NCBI RefSeq assembly: GCF_026967475.1
Contig: NZ_CP114058.1
Location: forward strand, 1,922,001 to 1,986,000
Source: Rouxiella chamberiensis
Lineage (GTDB): Bacteria; Pseudomonadota; Gammaproteobacteria; Enterobacterales; Enterobacteriaceae
DNA length: 64,000 nucleotides
Direction: 5' to 3'
Position 1 is the first letter of the stretch. The number at the start of each line of letters is the position of its first letter. Position numbers and translations under genes: made by a program. The notes below the pieces were generated by a model. It was not told the origin of the DNA, searched no databases, and worked only from the letters and a program-made list of their open reading frames with translations. This document shows, one piece after another, positions 51,305-61,107 of this stretch.

Positions 51305-51813
51305 ATGACTATGTATCGCCAGAAAGGATTGAAGAGTACAGAGTATCGGTTTTTGGATTACCTTTTAACTGAAGATAACCAACTCATTCGTAACAACATT
51401 TTTATTAGAACTGGCTCAAAGGAGTTAGCAGTGCTGAGGGCGCTTATTGAGTCCGCAGGTAAGTTGATGACAAAAGACGAATTGCTGGATCAAGTCTGGG
51501 GGACAACCTTTGTCTCTGAAGAGTCGCTTGCTCGATGTATTTATGTATTGAGAAAAATTTTTAAAAAACACAAAAGCAACGCTGTTATTCAAACCGTTTA
51601 CTCTAAAGGCTATATTTTTGTAGCAGAAGTTATCAGGCACCTTCCCCGGAAAAAGAGGTGGAGAAAATAAATGAGACCCCGACCTTCGAGGGTTTCCTGG
51701 AAACCCTTTTCGGCAATAGAATCTCATATTTAGATGTGTCGGGGCAAAAGCATATCGCCATCGAGATTAAAATATTATTGCCCGCACCTGATATTCTAAG
51801 TAAAAATAATTAA
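51305..51813 (+). CDS. Winged-helix (OmpR/PhoB-type) regulator, probably broken by a frameshift
   Basis: The open frame to 51670 gives 121 residues, mainly a PhoB/OmpR-type winged helix: ELAVLRALIESAGKLMTKDELLDQVWG, EESLARCIYVLRKIF, and the wing VIQTVYSKGYIFVAEV. There is no receiver domain, as in HilA and CadC-type regulators. Past a C4 run near 51645 another frame stays open and coding-like, from EVEKINETPTFEGFLETLFG to IEIKILLPAPDILSKNN with a stop at 51811. The real protein is therefore probably about 169 residues. It faces the T3SS operon and lies at its edge, so it is a likely local regulator. The C-terminal half matches nothing I know. Confidence 0.65.
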
Positions 51814-51852
51814 TTATTCATGTTGATAAGTTTTTGATAAGCCGTTAAAACG

Positions 51853-52862
51853 TTAAATCGAGAAGTAGCGTTTTGACATATCTGCCAATGAACTGATTGT
51901 GCTGGATAAAATTTTAACAACATTATCATAGATTGAATTGGCATTGCTGAAGCGCCCGGTCAATGAACTGATCGTTGTTTTTATCTGTTCTTCCTGGGCG
52001 TTGAAACCGGTCAACCAGGCCTGATATTCAGTGTTCGTCGGTTCTTTATTTGAGTCATGAGGATACTGGATGTTTTTCTTCATGTTTTCCAGTGGACCAA
52101 GGTCGATAGCCACATAGTAAGTCCCGCTGGCATTTTTGATCACACTGCTTGTTGGTAACCCCATATCTTTTGCCCATTTGCGGGCATCCGCCTCCGTGGT
52201 ATTCTGACTAAAATCGACGGGATAAAGTTGCGCCAATTTCCCATTGGGATTGCCGTTGGGGTCTTTGTATTTCTTTAGCAAGGTGTCTAACTTATCGTGC
52301 AGTGTTTTATAATCGTACTTAATTTTACCTTCATCGGCACCATCTTTGATAAGACTCGCCATTTCAGCAAGAATAAGGCCCAACTCTTTATAAAACTGTA
52401 TATATTTGGCTAAACCACCTTCGAAAACATCGTAATAATCCTCCTTCACGATGCCAATGATATCTCCTATTTGATCCGAGATGTTACTCTCTTTTGCGGA
52501 GAGAGAGAAACGGAAACGCCACTTGCCGCAAGCCTGCTTTTGAGTTCAGATTTTAGTGCTGCCTTCTCGTCGACAAAAGATTGATTAGTGTCTGCTTGGC
52601 AAAAGGTAAGTTGCGCTGCCAGACCCGCCAGGTTCTTTTTAAGCACGTGCTGAGCATATACGGCAATGGATTTATCTTTACCCGTATTGTATTTCACATA
52701 TTCAAACAGCGCTTTATCTAATGCGCTAAGGTCAGTGCTTGGTGTATCGCCACTCAACAAATTTAAATCAATGCGAGTTACGGCAGAGTCATGATGGCTT
52801 GACTCCGGTACAATACGGCTCGGAATGGTAGTAATAATGGGTTCGACTATAGACGTTCTCAT
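51853..52862 (-). CDS. sctA: T3SS needle-tip translocator protein (SipD/IpaD/YspD family), interrupted by a frameshift
   Basis: Hydrophilic tip protein that caps the needle and controls insertion of the translocon pore. The N-terminal part (131 residues, MRTSIVEPIITTIPSRIV…) forms the helical-hairpin and runs to SVSLS. A shift near 52500 in a CTCTCTCTC tract restores AKESNISDQIGDIIG and joins IVKEDYYDVFEGGLAKYIQFY. That joined segment resembles the central coiled-coil entry of SipD. The C-terminal coiled coil (SIYDNVVKILSSTISSLADMSKRYFSI) is typical. Restored size is about 336 residues, like SipD. Last gene of the translocator set. Confidence 0.85.
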
Positions 52863-52883
52863 CAGGACATCCTCAATAAATAA

Positions 52884-54065
52884 TTAGCACCTACGAATTA
52901 TCTCACCTGCCGCATTGGTGCGATCCTGGAGAATGTTTTTGATAGAATTTAACAGTTCAATAGCGGTACTCTTGTAACTGTTACTTCTCTCACGGTTGTT
53001 ATCCGTGGTTTTATTATCTACAGAGGCTTCAAGTTCGGCGAGTGTCGCTGCGGCTCTTTCATTCATTGCAGCAACAGCAATGGAAGACGAGAAAATAGAA
53101 CCGATAGGATGTGAGAGATGGCTCATCATCCTAAATTGCTCGGCTTTATTACCCGCGTCGTTATAAGCTTTTTGATTATCAATCGGTGAAGTGTCACTCA
53201 AGAGCTCATTCATTTCATTGTCATATTTATTACTAATTCTGTTGATATCATCGTTTTTAGCTGACTGAATGGAATCTCTCGCGGCCCTCTGGAAAGCCAA
53301 ATTTTCTTTATGCTCACGATTAAGGTATTTCCGATCCATTCTTTTAAGCTCTAACAGATCGTGATTTTTCAAATCAACTTTCGTGATATCGGGATCGTCT
53401 ATTTTACGGGTATTTCTTTCCAGATTGGCAATATCATTGTTATTCTTTTCGATAGCTTTCAGGGTTTGCTGGTTAACTTCATTGTGCTTGGCGTTCAGTC
53501 TGTCGAGTTTGCTCTGGTAATCTTTCCCAACTTTATCAACGTCTTCGATTTTTTTATTCTTCAAGTTATCGATTTTAGCTTTATTCGGCGCAACACCCTC
53601 TTTGTCCAGGGCGTTTTGTTTGCGTAGATTCTTGGTTGCACCGGCAAAACTGTAAAATGAGACCCCCATCTGAACGACAGCGCCCGTGACCTGAGAGGCG
53701 CAGTTAAGGACACCTTCTTGCCTGATAGAGGCTGCTTTTCGGTCAACAGATAATTTGGATGCCACCATGCCATCCGCACTCATCTTCAAGGCATCCTGAT
53801 CAATTTTTTTAAGCAGATAAATGAGTTCAGTCAGGACTAACCCATATGTTGAACGCGAGACCTCTTTGGCCTCTTTGAGTTTAGGTAAATCGGATAGCGG
53901 TTTAGCGTCTTTATCGGGGCTGATAACGATAGCAGATTGGAGAGTGTTTTGTGTCGCACTGCTTTGTTTATCGTTGGCTAAGGGTTTTTTAGCCTTATAG
54001 TCAACACCGGCAGATTGTGTCGAAAGCTGCGGTTGCAAAACCGTTAAAGCATTGAGCGTCATCAT
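52884..54065 (-). CDS. sctB: T3SS translocator (SipC/IpaC/YspC family)
   Basis: Minor translocon pore subunit, 393 residues. Position between SipB- and SipD-type genes and composition identify it. The N-terminus is polar and Ser/Gln-rich, a short hydrophobic segment lies near 130-150 (QVTGAVVQMGVSFYSFAGA), and a long charged coiled coil follows (about 160-290). The C-terminal polar part ends in NILQDRTNAAGEIIRRC. Direct sequence similarity is low, as is normal for this family, so the call leans on gene order. The start is one of two adjacent ATGs behind AAGGA. Confidence 0.78.
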   Translation of the reverse strand: MMTLNALTVLQPQLSTQSAGVDYKAKKPLANDKQSSATQNTLQSAIVISPDKDAKPLSDLPKLKEAKEVSRSTYGLVLTELIYLLKKIDQDALKMSADGMVASKLSVDRKAASIRQEGVLNCASQVTGAVVQMGVSFYSFAGATKNLRKQNALDKEGVAPNKAKIDNLKNKKIEDVDKVGKDYQSKLDRLNAKHNEVNQQTLKAIEKNNNDIANLERNTRKIDDPDITKVDLKNHDLLELKRMDRKYLNREHKENLAFQRAARDSIQSAKNDDINRISNKYDNEMNELLSDTSPIDNQKAYNDAGNKAEQFRMMSHLSHPIGSIFSSSIAVAAMNERAAATLAELEASVDNKTTDNNRERSNSYKSTAIELLNSIKNILQDRTNAAGEIIRRC

Positions 54066-54079
54066 AGGTCATCCTTAAT

Positions 54080-55840
54080 TTATGCCTGGCGAGGGTTCAA
54101 AATAAATAAATTGGCTTTTTGCCTATCGAGATTGATTGCCGACATCTGCTCAACGGCTTCCTGGCTGGCTTTCATATCTGCCGCAAAGACATCGATAGCA
54201 AGTTTTATGTATTTGCTCATGGCTTTGATGTCAGCCATTGCAACGACGATTTCGCTTTCTTTTTTAGTGATTTCTTTTATGGCAAGTCCTGTGACAGTAG
54301 CGTTGGAAGTGTCAACGCTAACTTTAATGGACTCCGCAGCAATAGCAGTATGATTAATTCCGCGTGCAAAACTGCGGAAAGAGGCTGGACCACCGTCCAA
54401 ACCTAAACTGTTCCCCATTTTGGCGAAATTTTTCGCCACCACTTTCGAGATTTTGTTTGCTCCGTTTTTAATAACAGAGGGCACGACTTTGGTCATCACT
54501 CTCGTCAATACCTTCCTGAACATGGGCATGAGTTTTTTGAAGAGAGCTTTGCCTGCCGTCTTGGCAGCAACAGTAATGGCAATAATCATTACCACCATGA
54601 CAATGGCTGACACAATCGTGCTGACGAGGTTCGATATATCGTCTTTGACTCCCAATTTTTTGAGGGCAGAATTAATGGCATCGGCAATCATTTTCATCAT
54701 GGGTTGGATAACATGTTGAAGGATGGGCGCCATAATGCGATCGGTAAGGCTTTTACCCGTGGTGGCTTTGACGATAGGGTCAGCCACCATCAATGCGATA
54801 CCAACTGCCGCTAGTGCCAGGCTTGCACCACCAGTGAATACGGCCCCGACAATACTGACAACGGTAAGGAGACCTCCCAGGATTTTACCGACGCAGCCCA
54901 TGACTTTGCCGATACGTTCGGCTTTTTCAATGGCTTTGGCTTGTTCTTTCGCTTTCTCCAGCATCTCGATTTGTCGAGCTTCCTGCAGCTTTTGAGAAAG
55001 TTCGGCATTAGCCTTGAGCTTGGAATCGGCATTTTTACCGATCAACTGTGAGAGCTCATTCATCAGCAAGGTCATGGCAGCAAGTCCGGTAAAATGACGT
55101 TTATTGGCCGCACTTAACGACTCCGGCTCAATGCCTACGGTTTTTTGCATTTTCTCCCAGCATAAATCGGCGGCCTTCACCTTTTCAAAAGCAATGTGGG
55201 CTGAGACAAGCGCTTTTTGCCGAGCCTGTTTCTGCGCTGGATTTAATGATGCCGTGCTGCAACTCAGCCGCGGCATAAGCTTTTTGGCGTGTGCATACTC
55301 CTTGTCTGAGGGATCAAGGTTGGCAAGCTTGTCTTTCGCCGCCTCGAGTTTTGCCGCGCTTTCATCAAGTAAAGCTAGCGCAGACTCGCATGAATTTTTA
55401 TCGACGGCTGCCGTTGCGCAGGCGAGCTCGCTTTCTTTCAGCGCCTTCTGATATTGCACCAATAACAGTTGACGGCTTGCTGCTCTGGATTCGCCAAGAA
55501 CAGAGAGTTGTCTCAACCTGCTTTTGAGTTTATCGGTATTGTTTTGTGCAAGAATTTGCATAAGCTCACCGACAAGTACGGTAAGCCCCCTCACCTTCAC
55601 TCGACTGTTGTCTGCGAAACTTTTTGGTGGCACAAGTTCCGGGACGTTGTGCCGCATCTCGAGGGTATTTGACGTGACATTCTGACTTTCCACTTTACAT
55701 ACTGGCAAAGTAAGTGAATGGCGCAGCATCTTGTTATTGATTACGAATATAGAGGAAAGGCTTCCGACTTCAGCGCTCTCATTCATGGAGGCTGAGTTTG
55801 GAAGAGGCCATCGTAACGAATGCTGTATATTTTCAGTCAT
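54080..55840 (-). CDS. sctE: T3SS major translocator (SipB/IpaB/YspB family)
   Basis: Pore-forming translocator of about 586 residues. A long coiled-coil N-terminal half (about 75-290) precedes two hydrophobic segments. These are GGLLTVVSIVGAVFTGGASL with its extension (about 340-375) and LVSTIVSAIVMVVMIIAITV (about 425-450). An amphipathic C-terminus follows. This two-membrane-segment plan and the conserved AVGIALMVADPIVKATTGKS stretch match SipB/IpaB. GGAG precedes the ATG at 55840, directly after the chaperone stop; a longer frame to 55897 overlaps the chaperone and is not used. Confidence 0.88.
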   Translation of the reverse strand: MTENIQHSLRWPLPNSASMNESAEVGSLSSIFVINNKMLRHSLTLPVCKVESQNVTSNTLEMRHNVPELVPPKSFADNSRVKVRGLTVLVGELMQILAQNNTDKLKSRLRQLSVLGESRAASRQLLLVQYQKALKESELACATAAVDKNSCESALALLDESAAKLEAAKDKLANLDPSDKEYAHAKKLMPRLSCSTASLNPAQKQARQKALVSAHIAFEKVKAADLCWEKMQKTVGIEPESLSAANKRHFTGLAAMTLLMNELSQLIGKNADSKLKANAELSQKLQEARQIEMLEKAKEQAKAIEKAERIGKVMGCVGKILGGLLTVVSIVGAVFTGGASLALAAVGIALMVADPIVKATTGKSLTDRIMAPILQHVIQPMMKMIADAINSALKKLGVKDDISNLVSTIVSAIVMVVMIIAITVAAKTAGKALFKKLMPMFRKVLTRVMTKVVPSVIKNGANKISKVVAKNFAKMGNSLGLDGGPASFRSFARGINHTAIAAESIKVSVDTSNATVTGLAIKEITKKESEIVVAMADIKAMSKYIKLAIDVFAADMKASQEAVEQMSAINLDRQKANLFILNPRQA

Positions 55841-55841
55841 T

Positions 55842-56360
55842 TTAATTCTCCGTAAGCACTTGCGATTCGACGGGGAAAGGTGCCTCGCTCTCTTCATCGG
55901 GAAGCGCTAAATTTTTCAGATAGGCATGTGATTTTGCGATCAGAGAAGCATCGTCACTTTGCTCAATGATTAACTCGAAATAACGACTAGCCTTATAATT
56001 CTCTTTTAACATTATCTGGCATTGTCCGGCATAAAACACGCTACGATAATTATTCCCATCCATGGCAAAAACCACGGCATAGAGATCGGCGGCTTTTTGA
56101 TAATGTTTTTTTAACTGATAAACGGCGGCCAGCCCCATAAAATAGTCAGTGTTATAAAAATCATACATGCAGAGAAATTTAAAAAAGGTTTCAGCGTTGT
56201 CGAGTTTACCCTGACGGTAAAATTGATAAGCATGGGCATAAAGGCTTTCCATCATGTCTTCGGGTATTTGATGAATATCTTTTAAAGTGAACTGTTCATT
56301 AAGACATGCTGAAAATATATCAGAAAGGTGTTGGTCATTAGCCATATCATCTCGTTTCAT
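55842..56360 (-). CDS. T3SS translocator chaperone (SicA/IpgC/SycB family)
   Basis: Class II chaperone, 172 residues, with three tetratricopeptide repeats: YAHAYQFYRQGKLDNAETFFKFL, FMGLAAVYQLKKHYQKAADLY and YRSVFYAGQCQIMLKENYKA. It keeps the SipB/SipC-type translocators soluble before secretion. In Salmonella SicA also co-activates InvF. Here it lies directly before the translocator genes, as in SPI-1 and Ysa. The start follows AAGGGA. Confidence 0.9.
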   Translation of the reverse strand: MKRDDMANDQHLSDIFSACLNEQFTLKDIHQIPEDMMESLYAHAYQFYRQGKLDNAETFFKFLCMYDFYNTDYFMGLAAVYQLKKHYQKAADLYAVVFAMDGNNYRSVFYAGQCQIMLKENYKASRYFELIIEQSDDASLIAKSHAYLKNLALPDEESEAPFPVESQVLTEN

Positions 56361-56435
56361 GAAAATCCCTTAACTTTTTAGACAGGCCAAGATTACCTAA
56401 GGGATGTGATTACATCATTTATAGGCATCCGATAC

Positions 56436-57544
56436 TTACAAATATCGCTCATTCGATAGAAAATCTGTTTTCTGAATGGGCGATTGAGCCTCTTCATCCT
56501 TGTCATTGTCCTCACGCCAATGATTATCCACTTGTTCAAGCCAGAAAAGGATTTGCAAGACCGCATCCAGCTCATCAAGATTAACGAAGGAGTAACGCGA
56601 ATGGGTGCGATAAATACGCCTGGCCAAATTGATATTTTCGATAATGGGTACTCCCATTTTTTTTGCATAGCTTTTCACTGCTTGAGCACAACCATTGGTT
56701 TCAATAAGTGAGATAAAGGGAATCGGTACAATGTCGGTGTTGAAATAAATACCTATCGCAATGTGTGTGGGATTTGCAATAATCAGTTTGGAGTTGGCAA
56801 TATCAAGTTTGGTTTGCTCGTTCAGTATTTCGGCATGAAGACCACGGCGCATAGATTTCACTTCTGGATTACCGTCTTGGTCTTTTCTTTCTCTCTTTAC
56901 TTCCTGTTTATCCATTTTAAGTTCTTTGATATAAAGAAAGTATTCGGCAACGGCATCCAGAACCATGACGGCCAACATACCTATCAGGCAGCTGAAAACC
57001 AATCGTTGCAAAAGTTGCCCCCAAGTAAATATCATCTCTTGAGCCGTCGTATTGATTTGCAAAAAAATAAGCGTTTTATTTTCATACCATAAAAATTGAA
57101 CGACGATAATAAATACACAGAGATAGAGTGAAGTCTTTATCGCGTCTTTGACGGTTCTCATACTGAACAATTTTTTAAATCCATTGACAGGATTTAGTGC
57201 AGCGATATTAAATTTAAAAACCTTGGTGGCCATAGCAAACCCGGTTTGCAGAAGCGATGGCAATGCCGAAAAAAGAAGCAAATTAGCAAAAATGGAAGTA
57301 TTATTTTTAATGCCAGTGTCAAAACATTGCGCGTATATTGAGAGATACCTAATTGAAAACCGTCTTTAATGGCCATTACCCAGGCGCTCGCCATTTCATT
57401 GACAAAATCCAAGAAAGGAAGATAGAGAATACCCATGATAATCAGGCATGAAATGGTGACATCTTTCGATTTGAAGGTTTGCCCTTTTTTTATTGCATCC
57501 TTAATTTTCTTTTGAGTGGGCTTCTCGGTTTTTGTCAGGGACAT
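56436..57544 (-). CDS. sctU: T3SS export-apparatus switch protein SctU (SpaS/YsaU), interrupted by a frameshift
   Basis: Inner-membrane export gate subunit whose cytoplasmic domain cleaves itself to switch from needle to translocator secretion. The first frame MSLTKTEKPTQKKIKDAIKKG matches the SctU/FlhB opening. A one-base loss near 57285 in a T-run changes frame before FANLLLFSALPSLLQTGF. Four membrane segments follow and then IANPTHIAIGIYF with the NPTH self-cleavage site (about residue 260). Restored length is about 369 residues. The C-terminal tail is longer and more acidic than in SpaS. Confidence 0.9.
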
Positions 57545-57557
57545 CGGCGCTATTCCT

Positions 57558-58304
57558 CTAAAGGATAAGTTTACTTGAGATAAAAATTAATGATCTCACT
57601 ATTTCAGTTAGTGAAGCCGGAAAATAAAGGATAAGCATTAAAAAACCGATGAAGCTTTTTACCGTTAATGAAAGCGAGAAAGCATTCATCTGAGGTGCGA
57701 AGCGCGACAATAGTCCAAGAATGGCCTCGGTGAGTAAAAAAACGGTTATTAAAGGACTGGCAATCCTGACAGCCTGCATAACAATAAAGCCCAGTAACGG
57801 AAAGAGTAAGGTTAACGAAGGTAATCTGTACTCCGAGGGGCCTAGAAGCTCATAGCTTTTATGAATGACTTCAAGCATGAGGGTCAATCCACCGCGACTC
57901 AAGAAAATTACGGCGCAAAAAAGATTAAAAAAATTGGCCAACTCCGAGGTATCGACCCCGCTGACCGGATCAATACTACTACTGATTGTAGCGCCTCGTT
58001 GGTTGTCGATAATGCATCCGGCAGCGTGAATTATCCAGAATGGGGTGCAGATGAGACACCCCAGAAGCAAACCAACAAAAAGCTCTTTGATTATCAGGCC
58101 AAACTTTTGCAAAAGGGAGAGGTCAAAAGCAAGAGTATAACCATAGGGACTTAAAGCCATTCCAACCAACATGACAACAGGCACACGAATAGTATTATTT
58201 ATCACATTGCTATTCAAAAAGGGCAACATGATAAAAACAGGCATAATCCTGGCTGACGACAAAGCAATGGTTAGAATAACCTCATAAAAATCATCAACAC
58301 TCAT
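57558..58304 (-). CDS. sctT: T3SS export-apparatus protein SctT (SpaR/YsaT)
   Basis: Membrane component of the export gate, 248 residues with about six to eight helices. SctT-typical segments are ARIMPVFIMLPFLNSNVI, NQRGATISSSIDPVSGVDTS and LPLLGFIVMQAVRIASPLI. FLLTEAILGLLSRFAPQMNAF is the family hallmark. It starts 24 bp after sctS and ends 14 bp before sctU. Confidence 0.92.
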   Translation of the reverse strand: MSVDDFYEVILTIALSSARIMPVFIMLPFLNSNVINNTIRVPVVMLVGMALSPYGYTLAFDLSLLQKFGLIIKELFVGLLLGCLICTPFWIIHAAGCIIDNQRGATISSSIDPVSGVDTSELANFFNLFCAVIFLSRGGLTLMLEVIHKSYELLGPSEYRLPSLTLLFPLLGFIVMQAVRIASPLITVFLLTEAILGLLSRFAPQMNAFSLSLTVKSFIGFLMLILYFPASLTEIVRSLIFISSKLIL

Positions 58305-58328
58305 TTTTATTTTTCTTTAAAGAGAATG

Positions 58329-58583
58329 TCATGACAATGCCAACCTGAACACTTCTCGTGAATAATTTAACAGAACCTCGCCATACCATCCTGACATCAA
58401 AAATATGCAAAGCGTTACACTTAATAATTTAATGCCGAACGGAAGAGTCTGTTCCTGAAGCTGTGTCACCGTTTGAATTAGACCTACCAATAATCCTACC
58501 ACGGTAGCAACACAGATGGGTGCCGCCGATAAAATCAACACCAGATAAAGTACTTTGTTGCCTGCATAAAGCATTTCGCCCAT
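58329..58583 (-). CDS. sctS: T3SS export-apparatus protein SctS (SpaQ/YsaS)
   Basis: Small export-gate subunit, 84 residues, two membrane helices. YAGNKVLYLVLILSAAPI and GLLVGLIQTVTQLQEQTLPF are nearly the same as Salmonella SpaQ, as is MSGWYGEVLLNYSREVF. It starts 10 nt after the sctR stop. Confidence 0.95.
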   Translation of the reverse strand: MGEMLYAGNKVLYLVLILSAAPICVATVVGLLVGLIQTVTQLQEQTLPFGIKLLSVTLCIFLMSGWYGEVLLNYSREVFRLALS

Positions 58584-58592
58584 TCCATGACC

Positions 58593-59255
58593 CTACGTCG
58601 ATAAATGCATATATTGAGTAATCAATCCCTGAGTCAGGACGGTCCACCCATCCATAACAACAAACAAAACTAATTTGATTGGAACAGAGAGTGTTACCGG
58701 GCTCATCATCATCATTCCTAATGCCAGTAAGATACAGGAGATAAGCAGGTCGATAACAACAAAGGGAAGATAAATATAAAAACCTATTTTAAAGGCACTT
58801 TTTATTTCGCTTAATGCGTAAGCCGGCAAAAGAGAGATAATCGATATTTTATCAGGTAATTCTTGATGCACACCTTCCGTATCCTCATTATGTTGCAGCT
58901 TTTCGAAAAATGTCACTAGTGAAGGGTCGGAGAAACGGGTAAGGTAATTTTTATAGCCTTCCAGGCCGTTATCGACAAAATCAACAATGGACGCCACGCT
59001 ATTAATTTCGGTTTTAGAATTTTGATAGTTTTCATAACCACTTTTGACAATAGGACTCATAACAAACATTGCCAGCAAAAGTGCAACGCCATTAAGCGTC
59101 ATATTGGAAGGGATTTGTTGCAATCCCAGGGCGTTACGCACCATAACAAATACAATGGAGAATTTTATATAGCAAGTGCCGCAAGCAATCAGAACCGGTA
59201 GCAAGGTAGCTAACGCTAAAACGCCAATAAGAGGCAGATCATCATTTATCGGCAT
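58593..59255 (-). CDS. sctR: T3SS export-apparatus protein SctR (SpaP/YsaR)
   Basis: Core export-gate membrane protein, 220 residues. Hallmarks are IKFSIVFVMVRNALGLQQIPSN at the start, AYALSEIKSAFKIGFYIYLPF in the middle and the Met-rich LALGMMMMSPVTLSVPIKL. It has four membrane helices with a periplasmic loop (about 75-135). It overlaps the sctQ 3' end by 14 bp, so the two are coupled. Confidence 0.95.
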   Translation of the reverse strand: MPINDDLPLIGVLALATLLPVLIACGTCYIKFSIVFVMVRNALGLQQIPSNMTLNGVALLLAMFVMSPIVKSGYENYQNSKTEINSVASIVDFVDNGLEGYKNYLTRFSDPSLVTFFEKLQHNEDTEGVHQELPDKISIISLLPAYALSEIKSAFKIGFYIYLPFVVIDLLISCILLALGMMMMSPVTLSVPIKLVLFVVMDGWTVLTQGLITQYMHLST

Positions 59256-61032
59256 TGCAGGCTTCCAGACTTTTTATCAAGATAGCTGGGCGATCGTCCA
59301 TCCAAATGAGTTCACCCCGCGCCAGAGGGAGTCCATTGGCTTGAATGATGATATTCTTATGCGTATTGATGTCACATGGGAAAACCTGGCCACTAAAAAA
59401 GTTCTCAAGCTCGGCAATGGTCACCGTATTGTGTTGAAGAACAAAATCCAGTGAAATGGGGAGGTCATCGACGTTTGTATTATTTTTAGCTTTCCTTGAT
59501 AAATCATCTTTAAATTGTGTTAACTCATTTATTGCATTTTTATCGAGCACCATACCCTGCCCCCTTTTTAAATAGCACCCTACTTTTACTCCATTAACTA
59601 AAATGGAATTTTCTGGCGATGCAATCAACAATGCATCCATGACCTGCATTTTTGCCAATGCGTTAATGCTTAAACGACTCGTACCTAACAGGAACTGTAC
59701 AGCGATTGAAATTGAATAAATCAGCTCAGCCGGGATGATTTTTCTCTTCATTAAAGGCTGCAATTTAGAGAATTTCGTTATCCAAACCCTGCCTTGCAAG
59801 GTATCGATTGAGAGTAACGCTTTACTCATATCCGAGACTTTGCTAAGCCGTCTAACTTTGATTATCTTGTTTGATTCATATTCGCTATAAGGCATGTTTA
59901 AAGGTTTAAAACAATTACTGATTAATTCAATCAACTGCTGATCACTCCAGGTCTCTCTCTTTAAATTGCATTCAGAAGGAAAAAAGGAGTAATACCATTG
60001 GTATAAATCAATAATCCCTTGCCATCCACTGTCAGAGAATAATTCCACCGGGAGGCCATCTTGGCTGGGTAGTGAAGCTTCAATATTTCTACCGAGGGAG
60101 AACCAATATTCTGCAACCAAGCGCTCATTGATGGCATGGGAATCCATGTTTCGGAGCACTTTTGATATCATTGGTTCGTCATCCCTGCAATCGTTGTCAG
60201 AAGCCCAGTCCTCTGAATTCGATGACCATTTGAAACTTGTGATTAGCTGGCTTCGCTTGAGATTTAGCAACTGCTGGACATAGTCTGTTGAAGGTACAAG
60301 TGATAAATCACCAGTATAAGCATGACTAATTATCACCTGACTCCCACGGGGTAAATTTTGGAATTGATAAATAACAGCGGCCCTTGTGAATTCTAATGGA
60401 TTATTCAAGGCAGCATTTTTATAAAGCGTCTTGCCCGGTTGCAACTGGCTTTTAACGTTGTCATCTTTTCTGTCAGAGGTGTTATCTAGCAACGAACCAT
60501 TATGCAAAAAACTCACCCCAGGCAGCGCACTTTTTGGGTAGAGAATCTGCTGTGAGTCTTTACTTCTTTCCACATCGTTATATTCATTGCAAGATGATAG
60601 CGTTTCATTGCAGGTCAGGATCGCCTTCTTTTCCAGTGTTAATGGAATCTCTTCATTACCAAAAGAACCTGCGGATTCTTGAAAGACTTCATGTGTGATA
60701 TTTTTTTTACTTTCGATAACCTTATTATGCGTGTTTTTGGGTTGGCTTTCATGCGCGACTCTCTCTTTTGAATTGATTTCAGGAGCTAGTAGTGACAACG
60801 TTTTACACTCCTTTAAATTCAGCCGCTTTGAAAGTAAGGAGATGTCATTTGTATTGGCAGTACCTCTATTTTTCACCATAACGTTGTCTTTATCATGATG
60901 AATACTTCCTTGATGTTCATTGATAAAAAAATTTTTATTATAATGACTTTCAAAATTTGAAAAAAAATTCAGCGGCAAAACTGTTAACCATGCCTCGCCG
61001 CTAACCCTCTTAAGTTTATTTTTTTTAATCAT
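59242..61032 (-). CDS. sctP/sctQ: T3SS SctP–SctQ: needle-length regulator joined to C-ring protein
   Basis: One 596-residue frame covers two normally separate proteins. Residues about 1-285 are hydrophilic and Ser/Asn-rich, ending in AVIYQFQNLPRGSQVIISHA and GDLSLVPSTDYVQQ, like the C-terminal core of InvJ/SpaN (SctP). From M288 (MISKVLRNMDSH) to the end is a SpaO-like C-ring protein. It ends in the SpoA domain LPISLDFVLQHNTVTIAELE and IQANGLPLARGELIWMDD. At the junction (60168-60171) ATGA could be a stop/start overlap. A SctQ starting there would have 309 residues, the usual SpaO size. Either a true fusion or an indel that removed the sctP stop. Confidence 0.82.
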   Translation of the reverse strand: MIKKNKLKRVSGEAWLTVLPLNFFSNFESHYNKNFFINEHQGSIHHDKDNVMVKNRGTANTNDISLLSKRLNLKECKTLSLLAPEINSKERVAHESQPKNTHNKVIESKKNITHEVFQESAGSFGNEEIPLTLEKKAILTCNETLSSCNEYNDVERSKDSQQILYPKSALPGVSFLHNGSLLDNTSDRKDDNVKSQLQPGKTLYKNAALNNPLEFTRAAVIYQFQNLPRGSQVIISHAYTGDLSLVPSTDYVQQLLNLKRSQLITSFKWSSNSEDWASDNDCRDDEPMISKVLRNMDSHAINERLVAEYWFSLGRNIEASLPSQDGLPVELFSDSGWQGIIDLYQWYYSFFPSECNLKRETWSDQQLIELISNCFKPLNMPYSEYESNKIIKVRRLSKVSDMSKALLSIDTLQGRVWITKFSKLQPLMKRKIIPAELIYSISIAVQFLLGTSRLSINALAKMQVMDALLIASPENSILVNGVKVGCYLKRGQGMVLDKNAINELTQFKDDLSRKAKNNTNVDDLPISLDFVLQHNTVTIAELENFFSGQVFPCDINTHKNIIIQANGLPLARGELIWMDDRPAILIKSLEACNADK

Positions 61033-61107
61033 AATCAGGCGTTTCTGTTAGTGAAAGGATCTCATCGCCTCTGAGACTCTCAGTCACTTTATTCACAGGC
61101 CGACAAT

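Noticed and set aside
61038..61106. 20-codon GTG-started frame between sctO and sctP
   Set aside because: Too short, no ribosome binding site, and no counterpart in related T3SS operons; possibly the shifted true N-terminus of sctP but unsupported.
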